A DNA stretch of 64,000 nucleotides from Caprimulgus europaeus (GCA_907165065.1 OU015528.1:70909474-70973473), one strand, 5' to 3'. Positions 39,343 through 51,775 are shown, counted from the stretch's first letter. The notes: generated by a model from the sequence alone, not told the origin. A program made the numbers and translations.

Positions 39343-39379
39343 GGGGAGGGAGAGAGGAAGAGAGAGAAAGGAAAGGGAG
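39343..39379 (+). repeat. G/A-rich purine run
   Basis: 37 consecutive purines, mostly GA and GGA units, within a wider GA-rich stretch beginning about 39326. Confidence 0.85.
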
Positions 39380-39402
39380 CTCTGACTCAGTTAGTGAATC
39401 AC

Positions 39403-39542
39403 TTTTTTTTTTTTTTTTCTCTAAACAAAAGTTCAGTCTTACCATGAAAAACTGAACAACTTCTGAATGGGTAACCTAAGTAAACCAAGAAGAAAAACAG
39501 TAATTTTCAGTTTTGTGGGTTGTTTTTTTTTTTTTTTTTTTT
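39403..39542 (+). repeat. Two poly(T) tracts (T16, T20)
   Basis: T16 at 39403-39418 and T20 at 39523-39542, separated by ~100 bp. No target duplication is visible beside either, so a reverse-oriented poly(A) retrocopy is not supported. Confidence 0.85.
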
Positions 39543-41963
39543 CTGTAATAATTCAAAGAAGTCAGTTATGGGATTTGTTAAATCCACAAACCTCTATGCT
39601 AACCAGATAGTAATCTATCAAGATAGTAGATGAATTAACTTGAAATGGCGAAAAAAAGGAATAAACTAAATAATTTTTGCAAACAGGAAGATGTAATTTC
39701 AGTTGAACACAGTGAATGCAATTTCCAGAATTACGTTAGGTAACACAGAAACTGAAGACACTCAAAGTGACTGAAGCCCTTACAAGGTGACTTGGTTTAT
39801 TCATCAGACCTTGTTGGGGAATCTAGAGACTTAGGTGTTCTTCCTGTCTCTATCACTGTCCCACTGAATTAATATGGACTAGCCACTTCTACGTCTGTCC
39901 CTTCACTAATGCCCTTTTCATTCACCTTAGGACTGATGGTAAAGAAACATCATATATGTTTCACTCAATACGTTAAAATATTTGTTCCCTAAAAAAGAAG
40001 TAGATGTAAAAGATGTTTCAGTGTAAACAAACCATGTTATTAGTATATGCGATACATGACAGTCACTGGAGCAGACAGGCAGAGGAAATCGAAGGCTGAA
40101 ATCCATCTCACAAAGACATCTAGACTTAAATGCCAACGTAAAGAAAGCTTTAGTTAATGGAATCTGGAGAGTTATTTGGGATGAGACCTCTGCATAGGCA
40201 TAGGTAAGCAGTGCCACTGGGTAGCCAACTCATGCTATGAGTTGGGTCTTATTTTCCAAATCCCTGCAGGACTTAATCTTGGGATGGGTGTCAAGTTTCG
40301 GTGCATGGGCATAGAGACAGCTCTGTGATAGCACAATAGTCAAATATGTGGCATTTGCAGCATATGGGGAGAGAAAATCAAAATATCCAACATATGAAAA
40401 ACACTTAAGTTCAAAAACAATAGAACTTTAGTTTCTAACATTAAACTTGTATCTGTAAATGATACCTAGAACCTAAATTTGGTATCAAAGCAATTTTTAA
40501 AGTAATTTTAAAGTCATCCAATTCACTCATGGACAAACGACCATTTTTCTCTTCATCAATGAACCTGTTATCAATTTGGATATAGTTTTAAGTAATTAAG
40601 GTAAGAACAGGTATAAAAATTTCACAGTTTACATACTTCAGTCCATAGATGTTTTCTATCATTCTGGACTTCTAAGGTTTATTTTTATTCAGAACTCTTA
40701 ATAAAAAAAAATATATTCTGGAATATAAATTTCTGGCAGTCCTTTTTTTTCCATTTCTGAAACTTTATAGAAATTTATGCCACAAGCATACTCTTATCAC
40801 CTCTCTCAATAAAATAAAGAGAATGGACTGAAATAGCTTTAAAAAATTTACCTTCTTATTCTATATATTATTTTGTGAAATAGCATAATGTTTGAAACCA
40901 AAACTTCCTGTTTAAAAGCCAACAAATCTATTGCACCCTGTTAATAGTTAAAATTACAAAGACACATGTTTTCAGTACTATGGACTACATGTAAATTAAA
41001 CATCTGCCTAGTATTATAGCATCAATATAAAAATAAAAAACAAAAAACAAACTACTAGAGCATCAAATTATCGTCTTGCAAAGCTAGGAGACTCATGCTG
41101 TCTCTGGGGACTTTCATATATTAGACTGATGCAATACTTGTTCTTAGCCAAGTAAACTCTGTGCTACTTTCTTTTTTCATTATGTATAAATGTATACATA
41201 TATTGTTTATAGACTGCGTATACTAAGCAAGGCCAGGTCTGATTCACAGCTGTGAAATTAATCATGCTGTATGTACAGGGGATTTCAGGGAAAATTGTTT
41301 CGTATCAGTACTCTGATTCTTCACAGTGTTCTTTTTTTTGTGTGGTAAAGATTTAAGGTCAGGCAGCACAACTGATAAATTAAATCTACGATTATGTAAC
41401 AGGCTCAAAGAACAGAAGATTAAAGGTACAAGCAAATAAAAGAGGACAATAACTTAAAACATATATTAGAACATAAACTTACATCCTTCAAAACATAAGT
41501 CAACAGTTAATGCATTAACTGTTTGGCATAAGAAATACATTTACCCTATAAACTCTTCCTTCAGCAATCTCCTCTGATGCAATGCACAACAATGGAAAGT
41601 TGACAGCCCTGCCTGAGCCTGCAGGTAAGAAGAGCTTAAATGGAAAAAGGTTAGTGGATGTTTCTCAAAGTGTGAATCCAGATTAGTTTGTGAACAACTT
41701 GCACGCATCATAACAGCAGGAAATGTCTTCTGCTGGTTCATAGCCTGAATTGCCAGTTGTGCTATTGCTGATTTTCTAAAATTACTTTGACCATAAGGTA
41801 GCACAAACCAAAGAGATTAAAATTTGAATTTCTTTTACAATCAGGAAAATAAAAACTCTGGCTTTTGAATACAAAGACAATTTTTTAGTAAAGGAACATC
41901 TATATCTTTGAAACTTGGAACAAATTCTGTTTCCAGATATTTTGTGTGGGATTGTTGGAAGGA

Positions 41964-41984
41964 AATCAACAATCAACAATCAAC
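41964..41984 (+). repeat. Heptamer AATCAAC, three copies
   Basis: Three perfect adjacent copies of AATCAAC. Confidence 0.95.
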
Positions 41985-42700
41985 AAGGAGGCCTATGCAG
42001 TGGGATTCATTTCTAGTACCTTATAACATCATAGAAAATGCAAGGCCACAGGACTTATGGGACTGATGTACCCTTGGAACAAAAGCTATAGACCAAGTAG
42101 GATTCCCATAGAACTGGAAATGACAGTAGACAATGAAGACAACTGAGTCCTGCATATTATTTTTTCAATTTTTCCAAAGAGATCTCAAGAGACTCTCCAG
42201 ATGTAGAAGTGTTTGATGGCAGAGTCCCCATCAACTTGTTCAAAATACATTATTTCCTTACTCTTCTTTTTCACCCTTCTACTCAAGAAAGACTTGTTCA
42301 GAGGTATTCCAGACCAGGGATCAAGCTCCAGCAACAATCCTAAATGAGACAGGAGGATAAGATCAGGAGCTTCAGAGAAGATTCAATCAGCCTTACACAC
42401 TTAGCAAGCTGACCCAGACTTAATAAAAATAGCCAATGAACGGAGTCAGGTGCCTCCGAACAATAGTTCTGAAGCTTGTGTACTGAGCAAAGTTCTTGTA
42501 GTCACAGGACTTTTACATCCCTTTGCTTGAGATACGTATTCTAGGTCTCTCTCCAGAGCCAAGTGGGTAGCATTTTTCTAAGAAATACTGGGAAGACATA
42601 GGGCAGCTCCCTCTCAAACAGTTTGTATCAGGAAGACTTCAGTCATTCCTCTCCCTAACCATTAATTAGAGAGTAAAACTTCCTCCTGCTTTCTCTGATT

Positions 42701-42705
42701 CCAAC
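42701..42705 (+). repeat. Target site duplication of the LTR, left copy
   Basis: CCAAC directly precedes the LTR terminal TG and is repeated at 43857-43861. A 5-bp duplication fits ERVL-type integrases better than ERV1 (4 bp) or ERVK (6 bp). Confidence 0.88.
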
Positions 42706-42898
42706 TGTGGTGGGTTGACCCTGGCTAGATACTGGGTGCCCACCAAAGCCCACTCTATCACTCCCCCTCCTCAAATGGGCAGGGGGAGAAAATTATAACG
42801 AAAAGCTCGTGGGTGGAGATAAGGACGGAGAGAGATCACTCACCAATTACTGGCACGGGCAAAACAGACTCGACTTGGGGGAAAAAAAACAAATTTAC

Positions 42899-42904
42899 TT
42901 TATT
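42899..42904 (-). promoter_or_regulatory. LTR polyadenylation signal AATAAA
   Basis: TTTATT on + is AATAAA on the LTR sense strand, about 190 bp before the LTR 3' end. Its place suggests the R region lies here. Whether it is used cannot be judged. Confidence 0.6.
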
Positions 42905-43154
42905 ACAAATCAAAATCAGAGGAGAATGAGAAGTAAAACCAAATCTTAAAACACCTCCCCCATCCCTCCCTTCTTCCCGGGCTTAATCTCTTTCCCGATT
43001 TTCCACCTCCTCCCCCCAGCAGCACAGGGGGACAGGGAATGGGGTTAGGGTCAGTTCATCACACGGTGTTTCTGCCGCTGCTTCCTCCTCAGGGGGAGGT
43101 CTCCTTCCCCCGCACCAGCGTGGGGTCCCTCTCACGGGAGACAGTCCTCCACCA

Positions 43155-43535
43155 ACTGCTCCAACGTGAGTCCTTCCCATGACTGACAGCTCTTCACGAG
43201 CTGCTCCAGTCTGGGTCCATTCCATGGGGTGCAGTCCTTCAGGAAGGGACTGCTCCAGCGCGGGTCCCCCACGGGGTCACAAGTCCTGCCAGCAAACCTG
43301 CTCCGGCGTGGGCTCCTCTCTCCACGGGCTACAGGTCCTGACAGGAACCTGCTCCAGCGCGGGCTTCCCGCGGGGTCACAGCCTCCTTCGGCATCCACCT
43401 GCTCCGGCGTGGGGTCCTCCACGGGCTACAGGTGGTCATCTGCACCACCATGGACCTCCATGGGCTGCAGGGGGACAGCCTGCTTCACCATGGTCTTCAC
43501 CACAGGCTGCAGGGGAATCTCTGCTCCGGAGCCAG
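43155..43535 (-). repeat. Degenerate tandem array inside the LTR
   Basis: About nine copies of a 40-50 bp unit, marked by 'ctgctccagcgtggg' followed by 'ccacggg' and 'caggtcct'-like bases on +. Unit starts are near 43156, 43201, 43250, 43298, 43349, 43399, 43440, 43480 and 43521. Repeats of this kind in a U3 region often hold promoter or enhancer sites; that role is inference here. Confidence 0.8.
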
Positions 43536-43856
43536 AGCCCATCCTCCCCCTCCTTCTTCACTGACTTGGTGACTGTGGAGTTGTTTTCTCTTACATCTTC
43601 TCACTCCTCTCTCCAGCTGCAAAGTGTGCAGCTTTTTTTTCTCCCTTCCTTTTTTTTTTTTTTCTTAATTATGTTATCACAGAGGCGTTACTGATTGGCT
43701 CGGCCTTGGCCAGCGGCGGGTCCCTTCTTGTAGCCGGCTGGCATTGGCTGTGTCGGGTCGGACATGGGGGAAGCTTCTGGCAGCTTCTCTCACAGAAGCC
43801 ACCCCATGTCCCCTCCCCCACTGCTACCAAAAACCTTGCCACGCAAACCCAATACA

Positions 43857-43861
43857 CCAAC
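43857..43861 (+). repeat. Target site duplication of the LTR, right copy
   Basis: CCAAC, identical to 42701-42705. Confidence 0.88.
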
Positions 43862-45934
43862 ATCCTTCTTTTTGAACCCAGCACCAGTGTGTGAAGGGGA
43901 GGTTACCAGCCCGCAGGATCCCATGTAGGCCTTCATTACAGTACTGTCTGTTACTGATAATAGGTGGGGCATGGAGAGACTGATGAGAATGTGAAATGTA
44001 TTATGTGAAATGGAGAAAATTACTCCACTAACAACTATGTTTAAGAAAAACAAAAAAGTTTGGTACCTAAGCCGAGAAGAGGGTTTCAAGCACTAAACTA
44101 TAGTTTCATAGGCATTCTTAACTGCAGCCTTGACATATACATCAAAAGACTGGTACAAGAATCTCAAACACACTGCTGTCTTTGGCATTTTCTATTAACT
44201 GTCTTAGTACTGTTGAGCCAGTTTTAGAGCCTGACTCCAACTGAGTACAAAGGATACACAGTGGAGATCTAACTCTACATTGTGAATACCAGCCCCATGT
44301 TTATCACACCTAAATTTTAGGCAGTGCAGTGCTAAGTTAAATCAAGCCCTGACTTTTACCTGAAATTCGAGCTAATTAAAATAAAAAATAATAAAAAAAC
44401 CCAAATCTAATTGAGATTCAGCCTTCATCAACTCTACACATTTCCGAAAATTAATTATGTTAATTCTTTCTTCAACATTTTTTACAGGAAGGTCTAGATT
44501 ACTGATTGCAAAATAGTAGAGTGGAAAGGATCTTAAAAAGAAGAGTAAAGCATAAACTTAACACTTGAAATTTGTAGAACTCATTGTTCTTCCTGAAAGC
44601 GTAGGCCCACGTAGGGAACAAGACATCATTAAAGTCAGTATTTTTCCATTCCATCTATCCATACTAATCATGACGTGCCATACAAAATAGAAATTGGAAC
44701 ATGTTTATTTTTTTGGCTCATGACAGTTAAGTAGGTGAAATCATCTTGTTTTAATAACAATGCAACTCTCCTCCAATTATGTTTCTTATGTTTAATGTTG
44801 GGTTTTTTTCCCTAATAAAATATAAAGGATTATTGTTATAGAAAAACTTATATAATTTATTGACAAAGAAGAAATTTTTTTCCGTCTAATGTGTCTAAAT
44901 ATTGTTCACTTTTCTAGTTCAGACAATGTCACTGAGCAAAAAGCAGCTTTTGAATAAAGTAGGATTTGACCTCATTTAGATTCATCTTGAAGAAGATATT
45001 CAGGGAAAATGAGTAACGTGCTGATAAATGTTAGCCTGAAGCCACAGGACAGGAAAAATGGGTTGTAGTAGTTTTCTTCATGGTAAAAGTTCATTTAATT
45101 TTATTTAATAAAAATAAAATGAGTTACTCAGAACCAGGTTATGTTCTCCACTACACTGGAAATATCCCTACAAACTGAAAAACTGTTCCCTATGCTACAA
45201 ATATTCTTACATATTTTTTATTTACAGGTTTAAGTGACAATTGATATAAAAGACATTATATGAAACATTTCTCATAGCTGTTGTAAAAGCTTGTATCCTT
45301 AAAGTATTATTTCTTAGGCTCAGAAAACATGTAATTCTATTTAGAAGTGCTGACTTCTGTAAACACAAATGCCATGGGCATTCATTCAGAAGGACAGCTG
45401 TCAGAAAAGAAGGAGTTATGTTACTTTCTTGATACCTATCTTGGTGCCAGATCATATACTCAGAGGCAAGAAACCTGAATTCAAAGCTCCTTAGAAGTGA
45501 ACTCTACTACACATTTTACTATTTCAAGAAGAGGGCCACAAGTACCATACTCTTAAGATGTTGCCTGCTCCTACTGGTGGAGCTTTTGAAATATCCTCTG
45601 TCTGGACTTGGAGCAAAGAAACTTCTCTTAGTCTGTAATCACACTGTTCATGTGAGAAGAGTCTCTATTTCTACTATTTTTTCTGTGTTTTACATGAGCC
45701 TTCCTTGTATAACAAGCATAAACAGCCCTGAAGAAGGAATTAAAATTTGCAAACCTTTGCTGATGTCCAGAGTGGGAAATCATATTCCTTTCATCACATT
45801 TGATAAATTACTGAAGATTTCTCCGAAAAATAGAAAATAATAGGTTGAACCTTTCAGAAGTAGGAAAAACACTGAATTAACATTTCATATAACCTGAAAA
45901 AATGTTTCAACTGTTGTTTTGTTAATGACTTTTT
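43862..45934. other. Unique AT-rich noncoding DNA
   Basis: No gene or further retroviral sequence recognised between the solo LTR and the next CR1 stub. Confidence 0.55.
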
Positions 45935-46003
45935 GAATCATAAATTCATAGAATCCATTAAGTTGGAAAAGACCCTTAAGATCATTGAGTTCAACCATTA
46001 ACG
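45935..46003 (-). mobile_element. CR1 3'-terminal stub
   Basis: On + it reads 'aattcatagaatccattaag', then 'ttggaaaagacccttaagat' and 'cattgagttcaaccattaac', the reversed CR1 3' UTR with an octamer at the left. Only the last ~70 bp of the element were inserted or survive. Confidence 0.85.
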
Positions 46004-46289
46004 TTTGTCTTGACTAGTTTAGAAAAGGATAGTTTAATGAGTTTTTCAAGCTGTGAATCCTATTCTCAAATACCATGAAACATATAGACATCTGCAATAC
46101 AAAATCTCTCTTTTCCTGAGATATGTTATTAACAGATGTCTGCCTCCCGCACACTCTGCAAACTGCTTACAGGTGGCGAGGAAATTGTTTTGAAACACTA
46201 TAGCAAAGATTCAGAGTAAGCATGTACCACCTACCCAAAGAGACCTTAAAAGATCCCCGCAAAATCTTCACAGAAGAATAACACGATAA

Positions 46290-48010
46290 TGGAAACAGAA
46301 GGACATTCTTCAAGAAGTGGAAAATGCTTTCAAGCAAGAGAAGTGGAATTAGGCATAAACTCTGTCAAATCTAGAATAAGATAGGTGAAAAATCACTGTT
46401 CAATAATTCCATGAGGGATAAAATCTACAAATAAAACTTATTTAAACATATCAAAAGCAGGAAGTATGCCAGTTTGTCTTCAGGGCTGATAGATGATATA
46501 AAAAGTATAAAAGAATTTCTCCAACATGATGCAGTCATAGCAGAAATACTAAGTGAATTATTTGCATTGGTGTTCACTGTAGAGGAACATAGGTAAGTCT
46601 TGACACTGAGCTTTTCCTTATGGCAGACAAATTCGAGGAAATAACTCAACCTGAAGTGTGCTTAGAAGAGTTTTAGACTTCTGATGAGTTTTTTATCATT
46701 GACAATATGAAGAAATAAAAATAATTTTCCCTTGAAAATTAAAAATCAAATTATGTTTGAGATTATCAGAATGTATTGAACAAAAAGGTGTGCTTTCAAA
46801 GAAACTTGGAGTTTCTTTGCAGAAATCCATGAAACTACACACTAGTAAGCTTTTTTTGTCCTGGACCAAGTAACTGAACTGCATAGTAGACCACATGAAT
46901 AAATATGACATAATAGGGAATACTAAACATGAGTTTTGTTGGCAGAAATTTTGCTTCACTATAGACCATTTGAGATAAACAAGGTTTACAGGTGAGTTAC
47001 CTAACACACTATACCTGGATTTTCAAAGAACTTTCTGAAAGTTTCTCATTCAATTTCTTGAATGGGACAGGTTCTTCTAACAGGACAGGTTCCCTCACAG
47101 ATTAACGGTCAGTTAAAAAGTGAAACAAATAATAAGAACAAATAATGTGAAATGTTACTAGTGGTAACCCATGAAGATCTGCACTTCAATGCATGTGGCT
47201 AAACATAAATGACCTGGGGTGAAGAGGAACACAAAACTTTGTTGATATTCATTTTTTCAAGGCAGTCATGCCAGAAACTGACTTTAGAGACTTGAAGATA
47301 TCATATGATACTGGATCATTAGACATTTAAAATGTCAAATGAAAATTAAGTATTGGTAAAAAAAATAGCTAAAAGTTAAAATAGTTACTCACATTTCATG
47401 ATGGACTTTAAATAACCTGCTCTCAATAAGGGAAAGGGTCTTTGGATCATTGTTATTTCTCTATAATCACCAGTTAAATGATCATTAGCAACCAGAGGAA
47501 AACAGGATGCTAGTAAAGAGAGAGTAAAAAGCCTTGTGCCGCTTTAGAAATCTGGGGCAAACACAAGCCTTCTCTCCTATGTAAAGTACTCCTCACCACC
47601 CTCCTCTCCAAATAAATATAGTAAAACTTAAAAAGGTATAGAGAGTTGTGACAAAGATGATGAGAGGTAAGGAATGCTTTCCATATGAGAAGATTTTAAA
47701 TAGACTAGAACTATTCTCAGAAAAAGAAGGAACTGAGAGTGATTTGATAGGTTGTAAAATCACGAATGGGCTGGGGAAGGTGACTGGGGAATAATCATTC
47801 ACTGTATTTTATAACATGAGGATGAGAAAACACCAATCAGAATTATCAGACTTGAAGTAAGTGAAAGGAGTACTTTTTCACACAACACCTCATTACATTG
47901 TGGAACTCACTGCCACAGATTACTTCTATTGTCAGAAGTGCAAATGGGTTCAAAAACACATTAAAAAATTTAAGGATTGGTAGATCCATCAAAATGTAAT
48001 AAATCTGTTG
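46290..48010 (+). mobile_element. Ancient CR1/L3-like LINE, linker to 3' end
   Basis: Scattered matches appear in the right order and spacing for a CR1-clade ORF2. At 46535-46590 the frame reads AEILSELFALVFT, the conserved segment between endonuclease and RT. At 46990-47050 'cctggattttcaaagaactt' is the eroded motif-3 region. At 47238-47249 the catalytic box reads FVDI where FADD is expected. At 47650-47700 'acaaagatgatgagaggtaa' and 'tatgagaagattttaaatag' mark the C-terminal block, and at 47890-47950 'gtggaactcactgccacaga' plus 'gggttcaaaaac' mark the ORF2 end. No long frame is left. This is far more diverged than any other CR1 here and matches the old type shared across reptiles. Edges are approximate. 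Confidence 0.72.
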
Positions 48011-48084
48011 ATGCAGTGCAATGTTCAGTTTGAGAAAGCTCCAACCAGAGATGACCAAAAGATATATTTGTAGAAGCCTTTTTT

Positions 48085-48500
48085 ATTATTTTTTATATCC
48101 TTTGTCAAGTTCGGCTCTATTCATACCATGGCCTTCCTGACTCCATCCCTACACAACTGGGTAGTGTTCCTATCCTCTTCCCAGGATACCTGTCCCTGCT
48201 TCCACTGCCTATTAATTTCCTTCTTGCCCTTTAGTTTGACCAATAGGTCTCAACTCAATCCCTGCCTGATTTTTTACACTTGAGAATAGAGAGCTCTTGT
48301 GCTCTATGGAAAGTGTCCTTAAAGATCTGTCAGCTCTGTTCTGCTGCCTTGTCCCTGAGGGCGGTTTCCCAGGGGGCACAGATGAATTTTTAATCTGATT
48401 AAAATCAGATCTTTCTACATTCTTAACTTTTGTTAAAGTTTCCAGCAAGTTCCCATTGCCCCGAGCACAATTCCTGAGGTGCATTACTCCTGTGTTCAAT
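48085..48500 (-). mobile_element. CR1 LINE fragment, endonuclease-RT linker region
   Basis: On + the segment contains 'gacctgt'-like 'gatacctgtccctgcttcca', 'gagagctcttgtgctctatg' and 'cttgtccctgagggcggttt', which match the reversed central part of avian CR1 ORF2. A minus-strand frame of 95 codons (48212-48499) stays open through it, but lacks both catalytic domains. It is an internal fragment without the 3' end, so it may be a remnant cut by a later deletion rather than a simple 5' truncation. Confidence 0.75.
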
Positions 48501-48780
48501 CTTTTGTGACTATCTTCATCTGATTTAATTTATTTGGGCCAATATCTTGCACATGCACATCCTCATTTATCTTAGACCCTTGGATTATACTCATTCAGAG
48601 AAACTAGCATTCATTTTAGGTCAAATCAGTCCAACCAGGATCAAATTTCTCCCTCTGGAAGTGTATGTTCCTTTCCCTTGACCACCTAGATTTTTAAATT
48701 AGGCATCTTAATTCCATCATAACAAATGCATAGGATAGAGCTAGATGGTAGAATAGTTTTAGATTCTCTTGGCTTTATTA

Positions 48781-48820
48781 AAATAAAAAAAGAAAAAAAA
48801 AGAAAAAAAAAAAAGAGGAG
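48781..48820 (+). repeat. A-rich low-complexity tract
   Basis: Runs of 6-12 A separated by single G or T. Confidence 0.9.
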
Positions 48821-50196
48821 ACAAAAATTAGGTGAGAAGAAAGATGAAAAGATACCTAGAAACAGAGCGGGAAACTATGAACACTAAGTTATTCTGATGA
48901 TTGATAAAACTTGAAATGGCCAACAGTATCAAGATGTAGTATTTTTAAAATGCATAACACATTGCCATATGGGAAAATGTCAGTCTTTAATTTTATTTTA
49001 ACCCACCTTTTCTAGCCTCTTATGTTTGAATAATATGAATAAAACCTTGAATATTATTAATCTGTTAACCCTTTTCCTTGTCATTGAACTGTAGAGGAAT
49101 GCTATTGAAGAGAAAAAATAGTTACAGGTTGTAAGGAATTTAAATGAAAGGACAATTAAGATTTTTTAATATTTTGTAGAGAAGACCCAACTCTCTAAGC
49201 AGAAACTAAACACATAAGTATAAGACAAAAGACATTAATCTGAATATATTGGGTTAATTTAAAGAATAAGGGAGTTCAGTACAATATCCCAATCAGCAGT
49301 ATTGTTTAAAATGTGGAAACTAAATGCATTTAAAGGATACCAAACACACTTGAATATACTGGAAAAAGGAGACAAAATGCAATAATGTGGTTTAATTATG
49401 CTACAACATTACCAAGTAATTTAAGACCATGATCCCTGTAGATAATAGGTTACCATGTTTTCTGTGTTGGTTTCAATCTGTTAGGTACGCTATCAGCCCC
49501 ATCTTTTCCTGTTTGGTCCATGCACATCATCACTGCACTCCTCTTGCACAAGAGCACAGGAAGGCATATGCTCTTCTCCCTATATTGATAAAAGTGATCA
49601 GCCAAATAGAGATTTCTTCTGCACTGTAACATGTCCTAGCTCATCACTAGTATTTTCAGGAGGAGTTTTCTAATTCCAGCTCCAACAGGGAACTGGTGAA
49701 TAACTTATCAGAGTTTTAGAAAATGTCAATTTTCTTCACTAAGAGATCAATACTTATCTCATGGTATTGCTATCAAAGAACATGAGAGAGGCATCAGTTC
49801 TCTTCATACGCACTTCACAGGCAAGCACAGCCTCTTCTGAAGGAAAACAGTAAGTCATTAAGTCACTCTTACAGACTGAGTATTCACACTAGTTGGCCAA
49901 TTTACATATGTCTAGGATCCAGGGCCTACAAGAATGTCTTTTAGGCCCTGAAGCCATTTCCCAAAATCCGTCACCAATAAGCCAGTTAATGTCTTGAATT
50001 CCTTCATGTATGGTTATAACTTCAAACTTTGGTGAAAAAAAATTTATTTACACAAAAATGTCCTAATTTTCAGATTCTGTACAATAAGTCTTTACTGAGG
50101 TTTTTGAGATAAAAATTTAAGCCCGAAGTGGGTGAGATTCTTTAGGTGCTTCAAAACACATTAAAATGACTTATGTTTGAAAATGCTGGCATACCC

Positions 50197-50229
50197 TTTT
50201 TTCTTTTTTTTTGGGGGGGGGGGGGGGGG
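50197..50229 (+). repeat. Poly(T)-poly(G) block with G17
   Basis: A T-rich run (one C) at 50197-50212 followed by 17 G at 50213-50229, then TTTT. Long G runs are unstable in replication and sequencing. Confidence 0.9.
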
Positions 50230-51775
50230 TTTTGATGGGGGACCTTCTGTGAGAGACATTCTGCCTCTACTATGTCAAAGTAAAATAAAAGGTATGCTTT
50301 GATAATAGCCTGCCTGTCTTATTACTGGGATGCTGTTACTTTATGTTTCAAACAGTTGCAGATTGAGAAAAGGTTTTCCCTTTCAGTACTCAAATTTCAT
50401 GACACTACTATTTTTTTCCCATCACATCGGAAATCCCACACAAGGGAGAGGATATATATAAGTACAACATGCAGTTACTATGAGATGACAAATACCATGA
50501 TGAAACAAAAGAAATTTCCCATTAAAATAAACCACATGTCAAATTTCAGCTTAGATTCAGCCTGCTCTCAACTAAGGAAATAGCTGTAGATCACGGAGTA
50601 AATACATATCTGCTTTACTCAGAGTGGTCCATAGAGAAACAAACAGAAATATGAGCTAGTGCTGACTATAAGAATAAACAGAAAAGCCTTCCAAGAGCAG
50701 GCTATCTCATGCTTTTACCAATGTACCCCTGAAAGAAAAAGATGCACACATCTCTCTATTGTAGGCAATGTTTAATTACCTTATATCAAAATAAGCTGTG
50801 GAATTCAAGGCCAAACATATACAGTGAGTGTTGTAACTAATACTGCTTAGGATATTCCCTGTCATTGGGTATAAAAAACATGGAAGAACTGAAGCTTACC
50901 ACAAGGTCCAGAAAAATATAATTAATTTCCTTTGCCATAGCTACACATTGACCTCTCTTTATCAAATTAAAAATAATAAAAAATAGGTCTGGGGAGTAAG
51001 CTATGTGCTTAGCATTCAGTTTAATCCCCTCAGATTGATTCCATCCCCACAAAAGGTAATGTTGAAGTGCTTAGGAATTCTTATATGGATATATTTTTCC
51101 TTAGTACTTCATTGTTTTAACAAAAGGAAAAGATTTTTCAAAAGTGTGTATATTAATAAATTTTCTTTGGGCAAAGTTTAATGTCTTCCAGGAAGAAAAC
51201 TTGGAGCAGGAATGTTATTACTGGTTCTACTTCCTCTTTCTTTCACTCCCCTTTAATCATGCTCCATTCTCAATTTCATAAAACCTAATTTTGTCTTGAC
51301 ATTCAACAAAATCTAAGCAATGATTGCTTTCAGATCAGCCTTCTTTAGTGTAATTCCTTAGATAAACAGGATAAATAAAGTATTCCAGAAAAAAGCAGGT
51401 GAACTAACTTTCCTGACATGACAAAAAAAAGTCTTGAACTGCTGATGGGGTTTCAGGCCTGATACTTGAAGTAAGGTGCAGTATGTCCTTCTTGGATGAA
51501 TAGTCAATGTGAATATTTTTCTAAAATATTCATTTAATTCAATTCAAGACTCAGTCTTGAGTAAATTATATAGGCCTTAGTAGGTCATCAAATGTTCTTT
51601 GCTCTTTTGAAGTAGTTGGACAGCTTCTAGGGAGTTCTTCTATGAATGGGGCAGTAGTTATCCACACACTTCATTGCAAAGAAATAGGAATGGATTATTG
51701 GAGGGATCTTGATTTATATGTAAAGCTCCCATTTAAGTTAAAACAAGCACTTTTTAAGTAAAGGCAATTCTATTA

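Larger units (their letters stand above)
34684..42705. other. Unique noncoding DNA with simple repeats (8 kb)
   Basis: No gene or mobile element recognised. Low-complexity sites: T/C-rich 38497-38530, (TC)n 38734-38752, purine run 39343-39379, T16 at 39403-39418, T20 at 39523-39542 and an AATCAAC triplication at 41964-41984. Minus-strand frames at 37019-37333, 38823-39173 and 41541-41804 are open for 87-116 codons but show no known motif. Confidence 0.5.
42706..43856 (-). mobile_element. Solo LTR of an avian ERVL-type endogenous retrovirus
   Basis: On the minus strand the LTR starts TGTATTGGGTTTGCGTGGC and ends GGGTCAACCCACCACA. The termini are TG...CA and the flanks carry a perfect 5-bp duplication. 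The sequence resembles LTRs common in songbirds and other Neoaves (TguLTR5-like; the exact subfamily needs a library match). The GC content is far above the surroundings. A poly(A) signal lies at 42899-42904 on the minus strand. Inside is a degenerate tandem array at 43155-43535. No gag, pol or env sequence is on either side, so this is a solo LTR left by recombination between two LTRs. Open frames of up to 171 codons within it are by-products of its GC-rich repeats. Confidence 0.93.
48501..51775. other. Unique noncoding DNA with homopolymers
   Basis: No gene or element recognised. It includes an A-rich stretch at 48781-48820 and the T/G block at 50197-50229. Confidence 0.5.

Noticed and set aside
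43132-43694. Open frames of 96-171 codons inside the GC-rich block
   Set aside because: They lie within a solo LTR and follow its tandem repeats; LTRs of this class encode no protein there and no domain is seen.
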